A stretch of DNA of 42,704 nucleotides, taken from contig JAIUOX010000034.1 in assembly GCA_020160955.1 (NCBI GenBank), positions 1-42,704 of the forward strand, read 5' to 3'. Origin of the DNA: Pseudomonadota bacterium (GTDB lineage: Bacteria; Pseudomonadota; Alphaproteobacteria; Reyranellales; Reyranellaceae). Of the stretch, positions 1 to 8,407 are shown in pieces (position 1 is the stretch's first letter; every line of letters starts with the position of its first letter). The notes beneath the pieces are model-generated. The model was not told the origin of the DNA, made no database searches, and worked only from the letters and a program-made list of their open reading frames with translations. The position numbers were made by a program, and so were the translations under genes.

Positions 1-546
1 CCAGCTGTATGCGGAGCGGATGTATGAGCGGACGTGATCGGCCATGGAGCGCTTGCCGCGATCGTAGATCGGGCGGAGCAATTCGATAACCTCATCGGGC
101 TCGATCTCGCGCGCCTGCCGATGACGGCCAAGCGTGTCAGCGATCTTGTTGAGGCCCTTCTCCGCGTCTTCCCACGAGGGCTTCCCCGCTTCCTTGAGTG
201 CCCTCACATAAGCCTCGAATAGGTCGCCCACGCTGCCGGGCCGGGTGTCTCCAGCGATCTTGATGCTGCGCCCCTTCTGGATGACGTTGGCGTAGTCCCG
301 CTGGAAAATTTCGCGTGCCTGGGCGAGCGAAATGGATGGGTATGAGCCGAGCTTCTTCTTGGTCCGTTTGCCATCGCGCCACTGCTGCGCCATCCAGTCG
401 GCCGTCACGCGCGTCGGCATGGGTTTCAACACCAGCACAAGCCGGCCGGTGCCGCGGCCCTCGCCATCAACGAGGCTCTCCTGAGTGCTGTCCAACTCGA
501 CCCGCTTCATGGCCTGCCGGATCGCTGCATCGGTAAGACTTGCCAT
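1..546 (-). CDS. Tyrosine recombinase (integrase), N-terminal part; runs off the left edge
   Basis: The frame is open for 182 codons from an ATG at 544-546 to base 1, so the C-terminal catalytic domain (Arg...His-x-x-Arg...Tyr) lies outside the window. The visible part matches the P4-type integrase layout: an arm-binding DUF4102-like domain (residues about 1-100, with GKRTKKKLGSYPSISLAQAR typical of that domain) and then the start of a SAM-like core-binding domain. These enzymes integrate and excise genomic islands or prophages at a short attachment core. The 5' end faces the truncated radC 175 bases away, as expected for an island integrase transcribed away from its attachment site. Family assignment is confident; which element it serves is unknown because the rest lies to the left. 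Confidence 0.85.
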   Translation of the reverse strand, partial: MASLTDAAIRQAMKRVELDSTQESLVDGEGRGTGRLVLVLKPMPTRVTADWMAQQWRDGKRTKKKLGSYPSISLAQAREIFQRDYANVIQKGRSIKIAGDTRPGSVGDLFEAYVRALKEAGKPSWEDAEKGLNKIADTLGRHRQAREIEPDEVIELLRPIYDRGKRSMADHVRSYIRSAYSW

Positions 547-721
547 CCTTCTCACCACCCTCACCAAACTGGGAGCGGCAACGAGGGTGCAGGGGTCGGC
601 TACTGGGGGCGGTAGGCCCTCGCATCCCGCGAAAAACCGCTCCCATTTATGCCTCTAACCGACCCCAGTCGACAAGCGATAAGTTCCGTGTTTAAGCGGT
701 TTCTAGCGTGATTGAGCGTGA
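547..721. other. Putative attachment/junction region with interleaved inverted repeats
   Basis: This gap separates the integrase start from the broken end of radC. Two sets of inverted repeats are interleaved: TGGGAGCGG at 570-578 with CCGCTCCCA at 637-645, and GGGGTCGG at 592-599 with CCGACCCC at 659-666. Repeats of this kind beside an integrase gene are what arm-type integrase sites, or the integrase promoter-operator, would look like. No gene is visible. The attachment core itself cannot be defined without the other end of the element. Confidence 0.4.
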
Positions 722-1315
722 TCAGTCGGGTCGAGTAGGGTGGTTGTGGACGAGGATCAGCGCCGCGGCGTTGTGCGCCAGCGCCCGCTTCACGACCTCG
801 CGCGGGTAGACCGGGGTGTGGTCGATCGTGCCGCGCTGCTGCAGCTCGTCGGCGATCAGCACGTTCTTGCGGTCGAGGAACAGGATGCGGAACTGCTCGG
901 TCTTCTCGTGCGCCAGCGCGGTGTGGCAGTAGTCGATCAGCTGCTGCCAGTTGGTCAGCACCGGCATGTCCTTGACCTTGCGCTCGGCCAGCCGCCGCCC
1001 GGTCTCGCGGATCGCCCGGAACAGGACCAGCGCGGCGGCGTCGACCTCGAACTCGCCGAGTTGCGCGGGGTCGGCAGCCAGGATGTCGCCCAGCGTGCCG
1101 AAGCGGTCGAGCAGGCGACCGGCCAGCGCCGCGGTGTCGAGCCGGTCGACCGCGTGGAACAGCACGAGTTCCAGCAGCTCCTCGTCGCCCAGCAGTTCGA
1201 GCCCGCCACGCAGCGCGCGGTCACGCCGGTGCTGGCGGTAGATCCAGTCGCGGCAGCCGGCCAGCGGCGCCGCCGCTTCGGCAAGGCAGGAGGGCATGTC
1301 GGGCGACCGTCTCAC
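722..1315 (-). pseudogene. radC: RadC-family (JAB1/MPN) protein, 3' end truncated at the metal motif
   Basis: The 197-residue product has a RadC N-terminal helix-hairpin-helix-like region (GDEELLELVLFHAV) and most of the JAB1/MPN domain (GTIDHTPVYPREVVKRAL, then LVHNHP). Intact RadC proteins continue after HNHP with a Ser and an Asp that complete the H-x-H-x7-S-x2-D zinc motif, and then some 40 more residues. Here HNHP is followed by TRPD and a stop, so the second half of the motif and the final strand are missing. The truncation faces the integrase, so insertion of a mobile element is the simplest explanation. The start is GTG at 1315; ATG at 1297 is an alternative. The role of RadC is poorly defined, and its old link to DNA repair is doubtful. 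Confidence 0.8.
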
Positions 1316-1366
1316 CTTTCGGAGACGGCGGTCCGGGGCGCCGCGTTACAGGCCCCCTGCCATGCC

Positions 1367-2206
1367 TTAGGCGGCGTAGGGCGGCTTGGTCAGGTTCTTC
1401 GGCGACAGCGTGAAGATCTCGACGCCGGTCTCGGTGATGCCCAGCGAGTGCTCGAACTGGGCCGACAGCTGCTTGTCGCGGGTGATCGCGGTCCAGCCGT
1501 CGTCCAGCACCTTCACCTTCCAGGTGCCGGCATTCACCATCGGCTCGATGGTGAAGAACATGCCGGGCCGCAGCTCGGGCCCGGTGCCCGGGCGGCCGTA
1601 GTGCAGGATGTTCGGCGCGTCGTGGAAGATCTGGCCGAGCCCATGGCCCGAGAAGTCGCGCACCACCGAGAAGCGCTGCGCCTCGACGTAGCTCTGGATG
1701 GCATGGCCGATGTCGCCGACGTGGCCGCCGGGGCGGGCGGCGGCGATGCCGCGCATCAGCGCCTCGTAGGTCACGTCGCACAGCCGGCGGGCCTTCACCG
1801 AGACGTCGCCGGCGAAGTACATGCGGCTCGAATCGCCGTACCAGCCGTCGAGGATCACGGTGACGTCGATGTTGACGATGTCGCCGTTCTTCAGCTGCTC
1901 GCCCGACGGGATGCCGTGGCAGACGACGTGGTTGATCGAGGTGCAGATCGACTTCGGGAAGCCGCGGTAGCCGAGCGGCGCCGAGATCGCGCCGTGGGAG
2001 ACCGTGTACTCGTGGCAGAGGTCGTTCAGCCGGTCGGTGGTGACGCCGGGGACGACGAAGGGCGTGATGTAGTCGAGCGTCTCGGCGGCCAGCCGGCCGG
2101 CCTTGCGCATGCCCTCGAATGCCTCGGGGCCGTGCAACTTGATCGTGCGCTCGTCGCGCCGCCAGTAGTCGTCGCTGTCGTCGATGGAATCGCGGGGGCC
2201 GTTCAT
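1367..2206 (-). CDS. map: Methionine aminopeptidase, type I
   Basis: A 279-residue cytosolic dimetal peptidase that removes the initiator methionine from nascent proteins. The type I pattern is clear: VVCHGIPS with the substrate-binding His, NIDVTVILDGWYGDSSR with the first two metal Asp residues, SGHGLG with the metal His, FTIEPM with a metal Glu, and SAQFEHS with the final Glu. Length fits the family. It lies 51 bases upstream of radC on the same strand, so radC may have been cotranscribed with it before disruption. The gene is divergent from the MoaB/CinA-type gene across about 106 bases that should hold both promoters. Confidence 0.96.
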   Translation of the reverse strand: MNGPRDSIDDSDDYWRRDERTIKLHGPEAFEGMRKAGRLAAETLDYITPFVVPGVTTDRLNDLCHEYTVSHGAISAPLGYRGFPKSICTSINHVVCHGIPSGEQLKNGDIVNIDVTVILDGWYGDSSRMYFAGDVSVKARRLCDVTYEALMRGIAAARPGGHVGDIGHAIQSYVEAQRFSVVRDFSGHGLGQIFHDAPNILHYGRPGTGPELRPGMFFTIEPMVNAGTWKVKVLDDGWTAITRDKQLSAQFEHSLGITETGVEIFTLSPKNLTKPPYAA

Positions 2207-2312
2207 GGGCGCCTATTTGGCACGCGATCCCGACGACAACAAGACGCGGTGCTTGGCCCGGCGGCGGCCCTCCGCTAGTCTCTTGAAAGACAAGGAAAAA
2301 CGAGCGTCCAGC

Positions 2313-3074
2313 ATGTCCGAGCCGGGAAAAGTCGTCACCGCCTGCATCGTGGTCATCGGCAACGAGATCCTGAGCGGCCGGACCAGGGATTCGAACATCC
2401 AGTTCCTCGCCACCGAGCTCGGCAAGCTCGGCGTCCAGGTGCGCGAATGCCGGGTCATCCCCGATATCGAGGCGACCATCGTGGCGACCATCAACGAGGT
2501 CCGGGCGAAGTTCGACTACGTCTTCACTACCGGCGGCATCGGCCCGACCCACGACGACATCACCGCGGACTGCATCGCCAAGGCGTTCGGCGTGGGCATT
2601 TCGGAGCACCCCGAGGCGGTCGAGCGCATGACCCGTCATTACGGCGACCCGGCCCTGTTCACCCCGGCCCGCCGCCGCATGGCGCGGGTGCCGCACGGCG
2701 GCGTGCTGGTCGACAACCCGGTGTCGGTGGCGCCCGGCTTCCAGGTCGAGAACGTGTTCACCTTCGCCGGCATCCCCAAGGTCGCCGAGGCGATGTTCCA
2801 GTCGATGAAGCACCGGCTGGTCGGTGGCGACCCGGTGCTTTCGCGCACCGTGCGCACCAACCTGCCCGAGGGCATCATCGCCGAGCCGCTGGGCGCCCTG
2901 CAGAAGCGCTTCGAGGATCTCGACATCGGCAGCTACCCCGCCTTCCGCGACGGCAAGCCCAGCGTCTCGCTGGTGCTGCGCGGCACGAATGATGCACGGC
3001 TGGCCGCGGCCGCGGTCGAGCTGATCGCGACCATTCGCGGCATGAAGGGCGAGGCGGAGGAGTTTGCCCAGTAG
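2313..3074 (+). CDS. MoaB/CinA-type molybdopterin-binding domain protein
   Basis: A 253-residue protein with a MoCF_biosynth fold. It opens with ACIVVIGNEILSGRTRDSN and has the signature TTGGIGPTHDDITADCIAKAF, as in CinA N-terminal domains and MoaB/Mog. No CinA C-terminal deamidase domain is present, so this is the stand-alone form common in alphaproteobacteria, usually labelled competence/damage-inducible protein A or molybdopterin-binding protein. I chose ATG 2313, because longer in-frame starts from 2184 would overlap the 5' end of map; an AAGGAAAAA stretch precedes it. Its 3' end overlaps the next gene by 11 bases, suggesting coupling. The true substrate is not evident. Confidence 0.85.
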   Translation: MSEPGKVVTACIVVIGNEILSGRTRDSNIQFLATELGKLGVQVRECRVIPDIEATIVATINEVRAKFDYVFTTGGIGPTHDDITADCIAKAFGVGISEHPEAVERMTRHYGDPALFTPARRRMARVPHGGVLVDNPVSVAPGFQVENVFTFAGIPKVAEAMFQSMKHRLVGGDPVLSRTVRTNLPEGIIAEPLGALQKRFEDLDIGSYPAFRDGKPSVSLVLRGTNDARLAAAAVELIATIRGMKGEAEEFAQ

Positions 3075-4125
3075 GTTAGCCAAGGCGAAGGCGGTCGGCG
3101 GGCCGTGGCTGGTCCTGGTCGCGCTGTCGGCCGGGCTCGCGGCCTTCCTGCTCTGGATCCATGCCCCGGCGGCGCTGATGCTGGGGCCGCTGGTCGCCGG
3201 CATCGTCGTCGCCTCGAACGGCGCCAAGGTGCGCTTTCCGCTGCCGCCGTTCGTGCTGGCGCAGGGCGTGGTCGGTTGCCTGGTCGCCAAGATGGTGCCG
3301 CTGTCGATCGTCGACGACGTGATGGCGCATGCCGGGCTGTTCTCGGCCGGCGTCGTGCTGGTGATCGCCGCGTCGTCGCTGATGGGCTGGCTGATGTGCC
3401 GGCTGGACGTGCTGCCGGGCACGACCGGCCTGTGGGGCTCGAGCGCCGGCGCCGCCTCGGTGATGACCATCATGGCCGAGCACTACGGCGCCGACCCGCG
3501 GCTGGTCGCCTTCATGCAGTACCTGCGGGTGGTGATGGTGGCGGTGATCGCCGCGCTGGTCGCCCGCCTGTTCGGTCTCGACCCGGCGCAGGCGACCCGC
3601 GACATCGCCTGGTTCCCGCCGGTTCACTGGGGGCCGCTCGTGCAGACGCTGGCGCTGGCCGCCGCCGGCCCGCTGATCGCCCGCCGTTTCAAGGTCCCGG
3701 CCGGCGCGTTCATGCTGCCGCTGGTCTCGGGCATCGTGCTCGTCCACTTCGGGCTGATGACCATCGAGCTGCCGCCGTGGCTGCTGGCGGCCAGCTACGC
3801 CTTCGTCGGCTGGAACATCGGCCTGCGCTTCTCGCGCCCCCTGCTGCTGCACGCGGCGCGCACCCTGCCGGTGGTCATGGCCGCGACGCTGGCGCTGATC
3901 GCGCTGTGCGGCGCGGTCGGCGCGCTGATGGTGTGGGGCGCCGGCGTCGACCCGCTGACCGCCTACCTCGCGACCAGCCCGGGCGGCTCGGACTCGATCG
4001 CCATCATCGCCGCCTCGACCAACGTCGACATCTCGTTCGTGATGGCGATGCAGACGGTGCGCATGCTGGCGGTCATCTTCATCGCGCCGTTGTTGACCAA
4101 GTTCCTTGCCGAGCGTCTAACCTAG
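3064..4125 (+). CDS. AbrB-family (PF05145-type) integral membrane protein
   Basis: A 353-residue, very hydrophobic protein with about ten membrane segments and an internal two-fold repeat: the pattern ALMLGPLVAGIV...APL of the first half recurs as AFMLPLVSGIVLVHFG in the second. GSSAGAASVMTIMAEHYGAD and SPGGSDSIAIIAASTNVD are the paired conserved loops of the AbrB duplication family, sometimes annotated as putative ammonia monooxygenase; that label is misleading. The likely role is transport, substrate unknown. The only upstream start is TTG at 3064 inside the end of the preceding gene; there is no ATG until about residue 39. It precedes the amidase by 6 bases, so the two are probably cotranscribed. 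Confidence 0.85.
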   Translation: MPSRLAKAKAVGGPWLVLVALSAGLAAFLLWIHAPAALMLGPLVAGIVVASNGAKVRFPLPPFVLAQGVVGCLVAKMVPLSIVDDVMAHAGLFSAGVVLVIAASSLMGWLMCRLDVLPGTTGLWGSSAGAASVMTIMAEHYGADPRLVAFMQYLRVVMVAVIAALVARLFGLDPAQATRDIAWFPPVHWGPLVQTLALAAAGPLIARRFKVPAGAFMLPLVSGIVLVHFGLMTIELPPWLLAASYAFVGWNIGLRFSRPLLLHAARTLPVVMAATLALIALCGAVGALMVWGAGVDPLTAYLATSPGGSDSIAIIAASTNVDISFVMAMQTVRMLAVIFIAPLLTKFLAERLT

Positions 4126-4131
4126 GATCCC

Positions 4132-5523
4132 ATGACAGCCCTTCATGACATGACCGCCGGCGAGCTGCTGGCCCACTACAAGTCGCGCAAGCTCTCGCCG
4201 GTCGAGGTCGTCGACGCCGTGATCGCCCAGGTCGAGCGCTGGGAGCCGACCATCAAGGCGCTCTACGCGCCCGACTTCGGCGGTGCCCGCAAGGCAGCGC
4301 AGGCCTCGGAGAAGCGCTGGCAGGCCGGCAAGCCGCAGGGTGCGCTCGACGGCGTGCCGATCACCATCAAGGAGAACATCGCGACCCGCGGCGTGCCGGT
4401 GCCGCTCGGCACCGCGGCGACCGACCTGGTGCCGGCGGCCGAGGACGCCCCGGCGGCGGCGCGGGTGCGCGAGGCCGGCGCGGTGATCCTCGCCAAGACC
4501 ACCATGCCCGACTACGGCATGCTGTCGTCGGGCCGCAGCTCCTTCCACCCGCTGACCCGCAACCCGTGGAACCCGGCCTGGAACCCCGGCGGTTCGAGCG
4601 CCGGCGCGGGCGCCGCCGCGGCGGCGGGCTACGGCCCGCTGCACCTCGGCACCGACATCGGCGGCTCGGTCCGCCTGCCGGCCTGCTGGAACGGCATCTT
4701 CACCCTGAAGCCCAGCCTCGGCCGCGTGCCCGTCGACCCGCCGTACTTCGGCCGCGCCATCGGCCCGATGACGCGCAGCGTCGGCGACGCCTGCCTGCTG
4801 ATGGCCGAGCTGTCGAAGCCCGATCCGCGCGACCACATGAGCCTGCCGCCGGCCGACATCGACTGGGCGGCCGGCGCGCGCGACCCCAGGGGCCTGCGCA
4901 TCGGCCTGCACCTCGACGCCGGTTGCGGCCTGCCGCTCGACGCGGAGACGAAGGCGGCGGTCGAGAAGGCGGCGAAGCTGTTCGCCGACGCCGGCGCCGT
5001 CGTCGAGCCGGTGAAGCCGTTCCTGACGGCCGAGATGCTGAACCTGCAGGACCTGCTGTGGCGGGTGCGCAGCTGGGTCGACTTCTCGGCGCTGAGCCAC
5101 GCCAAGCAGGCGAGCGTGCTGCCGTTCATCGCCGACTGGTGCCGCGCCGGCGCCGATGTGTCGGGTCCGAAGGTCATCAAGGGACTGGCCAACTACATGG
5201 CGATCCGTGCCGCCACGACGCGCGCGACGCAGCCCTACGACCTCGTGCTGTCGCCGGTCTCGCCGGTGCCGACCTTCCCGGCCGAGTGGGAGATGCCGAG
5301 CAACGACGTCGACCGTGCGATGGAGCACATCTCCTTCACCATGCCGTACAACATGAGCGAGCAGCCCGCGGCCTCGATCAACTGCGGCTACACCGCCGAG
5401 GGCAAGCCGATCGGCCTGCAGATCGCCGGCCGCCGGTTCGACGATCTCGGCGTGATGCGCGCCTGCCGCTGGTACGAGACGGCGCGCGGCCCGCAGAAGC
5501 CGTGGCCGACGCCGCCGCGCTGA
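4132..5523 (+). CDS. Amidase signature (AS) family amidohydrolase
   Basis: A 463-residue enzyme of the amidase signature family, which hydrolyses carboxamides with a Ser-cisSer-Lys triad. The triad is visible: Lys80 in PITIKENIATRG, cis-Ser155 in GGSSAG, and nucleophile Ser179 in DIGGSVRLPA. The Gly/Ser-rich signature spans about residues 150-185. The C-terminal NCGYTAEGKPIGLQIAGRRFDD block is typical. No signal peptide is seen, so it is presumably cytosolic. It sits between an AbrB-type membrane protein and a racemase-family protein, which suggests use of an amide- or amino-acid-derived compound, but the substrate cannot be read from sequence. Confidence 0.93.
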   Translation: MTALHDMTAGELLAHYKSRKLSPVEVVDAVIAQVERWEPTIKALYAPDFGGARKAAQASEKRWQAGKPQGALDGVPITIKENIATRGVPVPLGTAATDLVPAAEDAPAAARVREAGAVILAKTTMPDYGMLSSGRSSFHPLTRNPWNPAWNPGGSSAGAGAAAAAGYGPLHLGTDIGGSVRLPACWNGIFTLKPSLGRVPVDPPYFGRAIGPMTRSVGDACLLMAELSKPDPRDHMSLPPADIDWAAGARDPRGLRIGLHLDAGCGLPLDAETKAAVEKAAKLFADAGAVVEPVKPFLTAEMLNLQDLLWRVRSWVDFSALSHAKQASVLPFIADWCRAGADVSGPKVIKGLANYMAIRAATTRATQPYDLVLSPVSPVPTFPAEWEMPSNDVDRAMEHISFTMPYNMSEQPAASINCGYTAEGKPIGLQIAGRRFDDLGVMRACRWYETARGPQKPWPTPPR

Positions 5524-5533
5524 CGGGCCGGCC

Positions 5534-6211
5534 GTGAGCGGCCCGCTTGGCATCCTGATGCTCGACACGCGCTTCCCGCGCATCGTCGGCGACATCGGCA
5601 ACGCGGCCTCGTTCGACTTCCCGGTGATCTTCCGCCGCATGGAAGGGATCGGTCCGGCCGACGCCGTGTCGGCCCATCCCGACCGGCCGCGCGTGCTGGC
5701 GGCGCTGGTCGCCAACGCCCGCGCGCTGGCCGAGGCCGGCGCGGTCGGCCTGTCGACCAGCTGCGGCTTCCTCGCGCTCTACCAGGACGAGCTGGCGGCG
5801 CAGTCGCCGGTGCCGGTCGCGACCTCGGCCCTGCTGCACATCCGCCGGCTGCCGGGCCGCACGGTCGGCGTGCTGACGGCCTCGGCGCGCAACCTCACGC
5901 CGGCCCACTTCGCGGCGGTCGGCGCGCCGGTCGACACGCCGGTCGCCGGGTTGCCCGAGGACTCGAGCTTTGCCCGGACCTTCATCGGCAATGGCCCGAC
6001 GCTCGACCGTGATACCGTCGAGCGCGAGGTCGTGGCGGCGGCGCGCGGCCTGGTCGAGCGGCACCCGGCGATCGACACGCTGGTCTTCGAATGCACCAAC
6101 CTGCCGCCCTACAAGCGCGCGGTCGAACAGGCGACCGGCCGGCCGGTGCACGACGTGCTCGACCTGCTGAACGACTTCTACGCCGGCCTCTCGGGCAGCA
6201 GCCGGCGGTAG
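5534..6211 (+). CDS. Aspartate/glutamate (hydantoin) racemase-superfamily protein
   Basis: A 225-residue protein of the cofactor-independent Asp/Glu racemase superfamily. The two catalytic cysteines expected on opposite faces of the substrate are present: Cys77 in STSCGFLA and Cys187 in FECTNLPPY. GVLTAS around residue 112 is another family block. Members include aspartate, glutamate and hydantoin racemases, arylmalonate decarboxylase and maleate isomerase; the sequence does not decide among them. Translation starts at GTG 5534, 11 bases after the amidase stop, so they form one unit. The 3' end overlaps the convergent transporter gene by 34 bases. Confidence 0.85.
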   Translation: MSGPLGILMLDTRFPRIVGDIGNAASFDFPVIFRRMEGIGPADAVSAHPDRPRVLAALVANARALAEAGAVGLSTSCGFLALYQDELAAQSPVPVATSALLHIRRLPGRTVGVLTASARNLTPAHFAAVGAPVDTPVAGLPEDSSFARTFIGNGPTLDRDTVEREVVAAARGLVERHPAIDTLVFECTNLPPYKRAVEQATGRPVHDVLDLLNDFYAGLSGSSRR

Positions 6212-7122
6212 ACCGGCTGCAGCAGCGTCGGGATCATGTAGATCGGGAACTGCACCGCGGCGATGAACAGGAAGATGTCGGCATCGACCGACGCCGGCAG
6301 CACCGCCATCAGGAGCGCGTTGTGCCGTCCGCCCGAGCAGTAGCCGGCCGTCAGCGCGACCCGCCGGTCGAGGAAGGGCAGCGCGCCGCCGGCGACGATG
6401 ACGTTGCACACGATCATGCCGACGAAGGCGCCGCCGACGAAGCCGGCGAGCTTGAGCGGCTGCGCCATCGCCTGGGCCACGACGCCGTCCATCAGCGGGA
6501 TGGCGAAGATCATCAGCACGACCACCGAGAGACCATCGAGCGCCGGCGCCGCCTCGGCCATGCGCGGGCCGATCCGGCGGCGGATCAGGAAGGCGCCGGC
6601 CGCGGCGATGGCGACGATGGTGGCCAGCCGCAGGCTGAGGTCGAGGGCGCCGATGTGCAGGTCGAGGCCGAGCAGGCCGAGCGCCAGCGGCGGCAGGGTG
6701 AAGGGCACCAGGAAGTTGGTGAACAGCGTCAACAGGAGGGCGAGCGACGAGTCGAGGCGCAGGAAGGTCGCGGTGGTGGCGGCCGAGATGATGCCGGGCG
6801 CCATGGCGCTGAGGCACAGCGCGGCGACCAGGCCCGGCCACAGGCCGAGCGCCTGCCAGATCGGCCAGACCGCGAGCGGCACGGCCACCAGGTTGACGAT
6901 TGCGAGGGCCAGCGCGAGGCCGGGCCGGCGCAGCAGCTCGAGGATGCGCGACCAGTCCATGCGGGCCAGCGCCAGCATCAGGAGCGCCACCGCCAGCGGC
7001 CACAGCAACACCCGGCTGGCGGCCGCGATGTCCTGGAAGGCCAGCCCGATGGCCAGCGACAGCGGCAGGAGCGTCGTGGCCTTGCGGCCCATGCGCTGCA
7101 GCACTCGGGTGACGAGATCCAT
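6178..7122 (-). CDS. SBF/BASS-type (bile acid:Na+ symporter-like) membrane transporter
   Basis: A 314-residue integral membrane protein with nine to ten hydrophobic helices and the look of the SBF (bile acid:sodium symporter) superfamily: a small-residue-rich APGIISAATTATFLR segment and a second GGALPFLDRRVALTAGYCSGGRHNA region in the position of the crossover helices. An in-frame GTG 180 bases upstream exists, but ATG 7122 starts directly before the first helix and avoids overlap with the divergent creatininase-like gene. The substrate is unknown; relatives move bile acids, pantoate, pyruvate or arsenite. It is convergent with the racemase gene and overlaps its 3' end. Confidence 0.75.
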   Translation of the reverse strand: MDLVTRVLQRMGRKATTLLPLSLAIGLAFQDIAAASRVLLWPLAVALLMLALARMDWSRILELLRRPGLALALAIVNLVAVPLAVWPIWQALGLWPGLVAALCLSAMAPGIISAATTATFLRLDSSLALLLTLFTNFLVPFTLPPLALGLLGLDLHIGALDLSLRLATIVAIAAAGAFLIRRRIGPRMAEAAPALDGLSVVVLMIFAIPLMDGVVAQAMAQPLKLAGFVGGAFVGMIVCNVIVAGGALPFLDRRVALTAGYCSGGRHNALLMAVLPASVDADIFLFIAAVQFPIYMIPTLLQPVYRRLLPERPA

Positions 7123-7168
7123 TGCCGCGACGTTAGCACGCCGCGCCCCGCGTGCTAGCGTGCCGCGC

Positions 7169-7852
7169 ATGACGACGAATTCCGGTGCGTGGCTCGAGGA
7201 CCTGACCTGGCCCGAGGCCAACCAGCGCTTTTCCGACGGCGCGCTCGTGCTGTTGCCGGTCGGCGCGGCCAGCAAGGCGCACGGGCCGCACCTGCCGCTC
7301 AAGACCGACGCGCTGACGGCGCGGGCGCTCGCGCAGCGCCTGCTGGAGCGCCTGCCGCTGGTGGTGGCGCCCGTGGTCGATGTCGGCTTCTACCCGGCGT
7401 TCGCGCGGTTCGCGGGCAGCCAGACGCTCTCGGAGACGACGTTCCGCGGCATGCTGGGCGAACTGGTCGACGGGCTGCGGCGCCAGGGCGCGCGCCGCCT
7501 CGCGATCCTGAATGTCGGCGTGTCGACCGAGGCACCGATCGACGCCGTCTGCGGCGGCGCCGAGGACCTGCTGGTGCTGCACATGCGGGCGCTGGGCGGC
7601 GCGGCCGACGCACTGATCGAAGTGCCCGCGGGCGGCCATGCCGACGAGCGCGAGACGTCGGTCGTGCTGGCGCTCGAGCCGCGCAGCGTACGGCTCGACC
7701 GGCTGGCGCCCGAGGGCCCGTTCGAGGCGACCGCGGCGACCGGCGATGCAAGGCGCGCCACGGCGTTCAAGGGCGAGCGCATCCTCGCCGCGCGGGTCGA
7801 CGACGCGGTCGCCGCGCTGCTCACCCGCTGGCCGGACCTCGCGTCCGGCTGA
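7169..7852 (+). CDS. Creatininase-family protein with an altered metal site
   Basis: A 227-residue protein that aligns with the creatininase/MftE/FAPy-deformylase family through AHGPHLPLKTD (residues 37-47), the FAGSQTLS block, and HADERETS near residue 157. The usual Glu before that His (family motif S-x-E-x-H-G-P-H-L-P) is Lys36 here, and the normal NGHxxN motif reads NVGVST at 115-120, so several dimetal ligands are absent. It could be a divergent hydrolase or a non-catalytic relative. ATG 7169 is used; the open frame extends far upstream but only as a shadow of the divergent transporter. The gap to the transporter start is 46 bases, so the two promoters must be compact. Confidence 0.8.
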   Translation: MTTNSGAWLEDLTWPEANQRFSDGALVLLPVGAASKAHGPHLPLKTDALTARALAQRLLERLPLVVAPVVDVGFYPAFARFAGSQTLSETTFRGMLGELVDGLRRQGARRLAILNVGVSTEAPIDAVCGGAEDLLVLHMRALGGAADALIEVPAGGHADERETSVVLALEPRSVRLDRLAPEGPFEATAATGDARRATAFKGERILAARVDDAVAALLTRWPDLASG

Positions 7853-7880
7853 GCGCCGGCAAGGTCGCCCGCGGGTTGCC

Positions 7881-8279
7881 TCAGCCGGCCCGATGGTCGA
7901 TCAGCCGCGCCAGCGCCGCGATCACCTCGTCGGTTTCGTACGGCTTGTCGAACAGCGGGCGCTCGCGGTGGGGGTAGGGCATCAGTGCGCTCGACAGGCC
8001 GCTGACGAAGACGAAGGGAACCGCGAGGACGGCCAGCACGTCGGCCAGCGGGAACGACGTCTCGTTGCGCAGCCGGATGTCGAGCAGGGCGCCGTCGATC
8101 CGCCGGTCCGCCATGGCGGCATGGGCCTGGCCGACGGTCGCGGCGGGACCGACGACGCGGCCGCCGGCGCGCTGGACCGCGGCCGCGAGGTTGAGCGCGA
8201 TCGGCGCTTCGTCCTCGACGATCAGCACGCTCCGTCCCGCGAGGGGGCCGCTCGCAGCGGTCGACTCTTCGCTCGGCAT
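7881..8279 (-). CDS. Single-domain response regulator receiver protein
   Basis: A 132-residue CheY-like protein with no output domain. The receiver residues are all present: acidic pair Glu22/Asp23 in VEDE, phospho-acceptor Asp67 in LLDIRL, Ser93 in FVFVSG in place of the usual Thr, and Lys112 in FDKPY. The LLDIRL and FDKPY wording is typical of stand-alone receivers paired with HWE-type histidine kinases in alphaproteobacteria, but no kinase lies nearby, so the partner is elsewhere. It is convergent with the creatininase-like gene and divergent from the DUF3617 gene. Confidence 0.9.
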   Translation of the reverse strand: MPSEESTAASGPLAGRSVLIVEDEAPIALNLAAAVQRAGGRVVGPAATVGQAHAAMADRRIDGALLDIRLRNETSFPLADVLAVLAVPFVFVSGLSSALMPYPHRERPLFDKPYETDEVIAALARLIDHRAG

Positions 8280-8407
8280 CAGGAGGTGAAACGCGCGGGC
8301 CGGGGCTTCGGTTCCCGGCCGCGCAACAAGACCGCGCGATTTGCCGCCGGACGCCCGGGACGCGGTCGACTAGGATGCCGCTCCCACAACCGGAAAGCCG
8401 ATACAAC

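Noticed and set aside
722..2278. Long plus-strand frame opposite radC and map
   Set aside because: Composition of Val/Asp/Arg/Gln repeats typical of antisense of GC-rich genes; the minus-strand products are recognised families.
1221..3473. A 750-codon minus-strand frame opposite the MoaB/CinA-type and AbrB-type genes
   Set aside because: Extends across several real genes in the wrong frame, with no recognisable protein; the plus-strand genes are well supported.
4117..7003. Long minus-strand frames opposite the amidase and racemase genes
   Set aside because: Antisense shadows; the amidase triad and racemase cysteines are on the plus strand.
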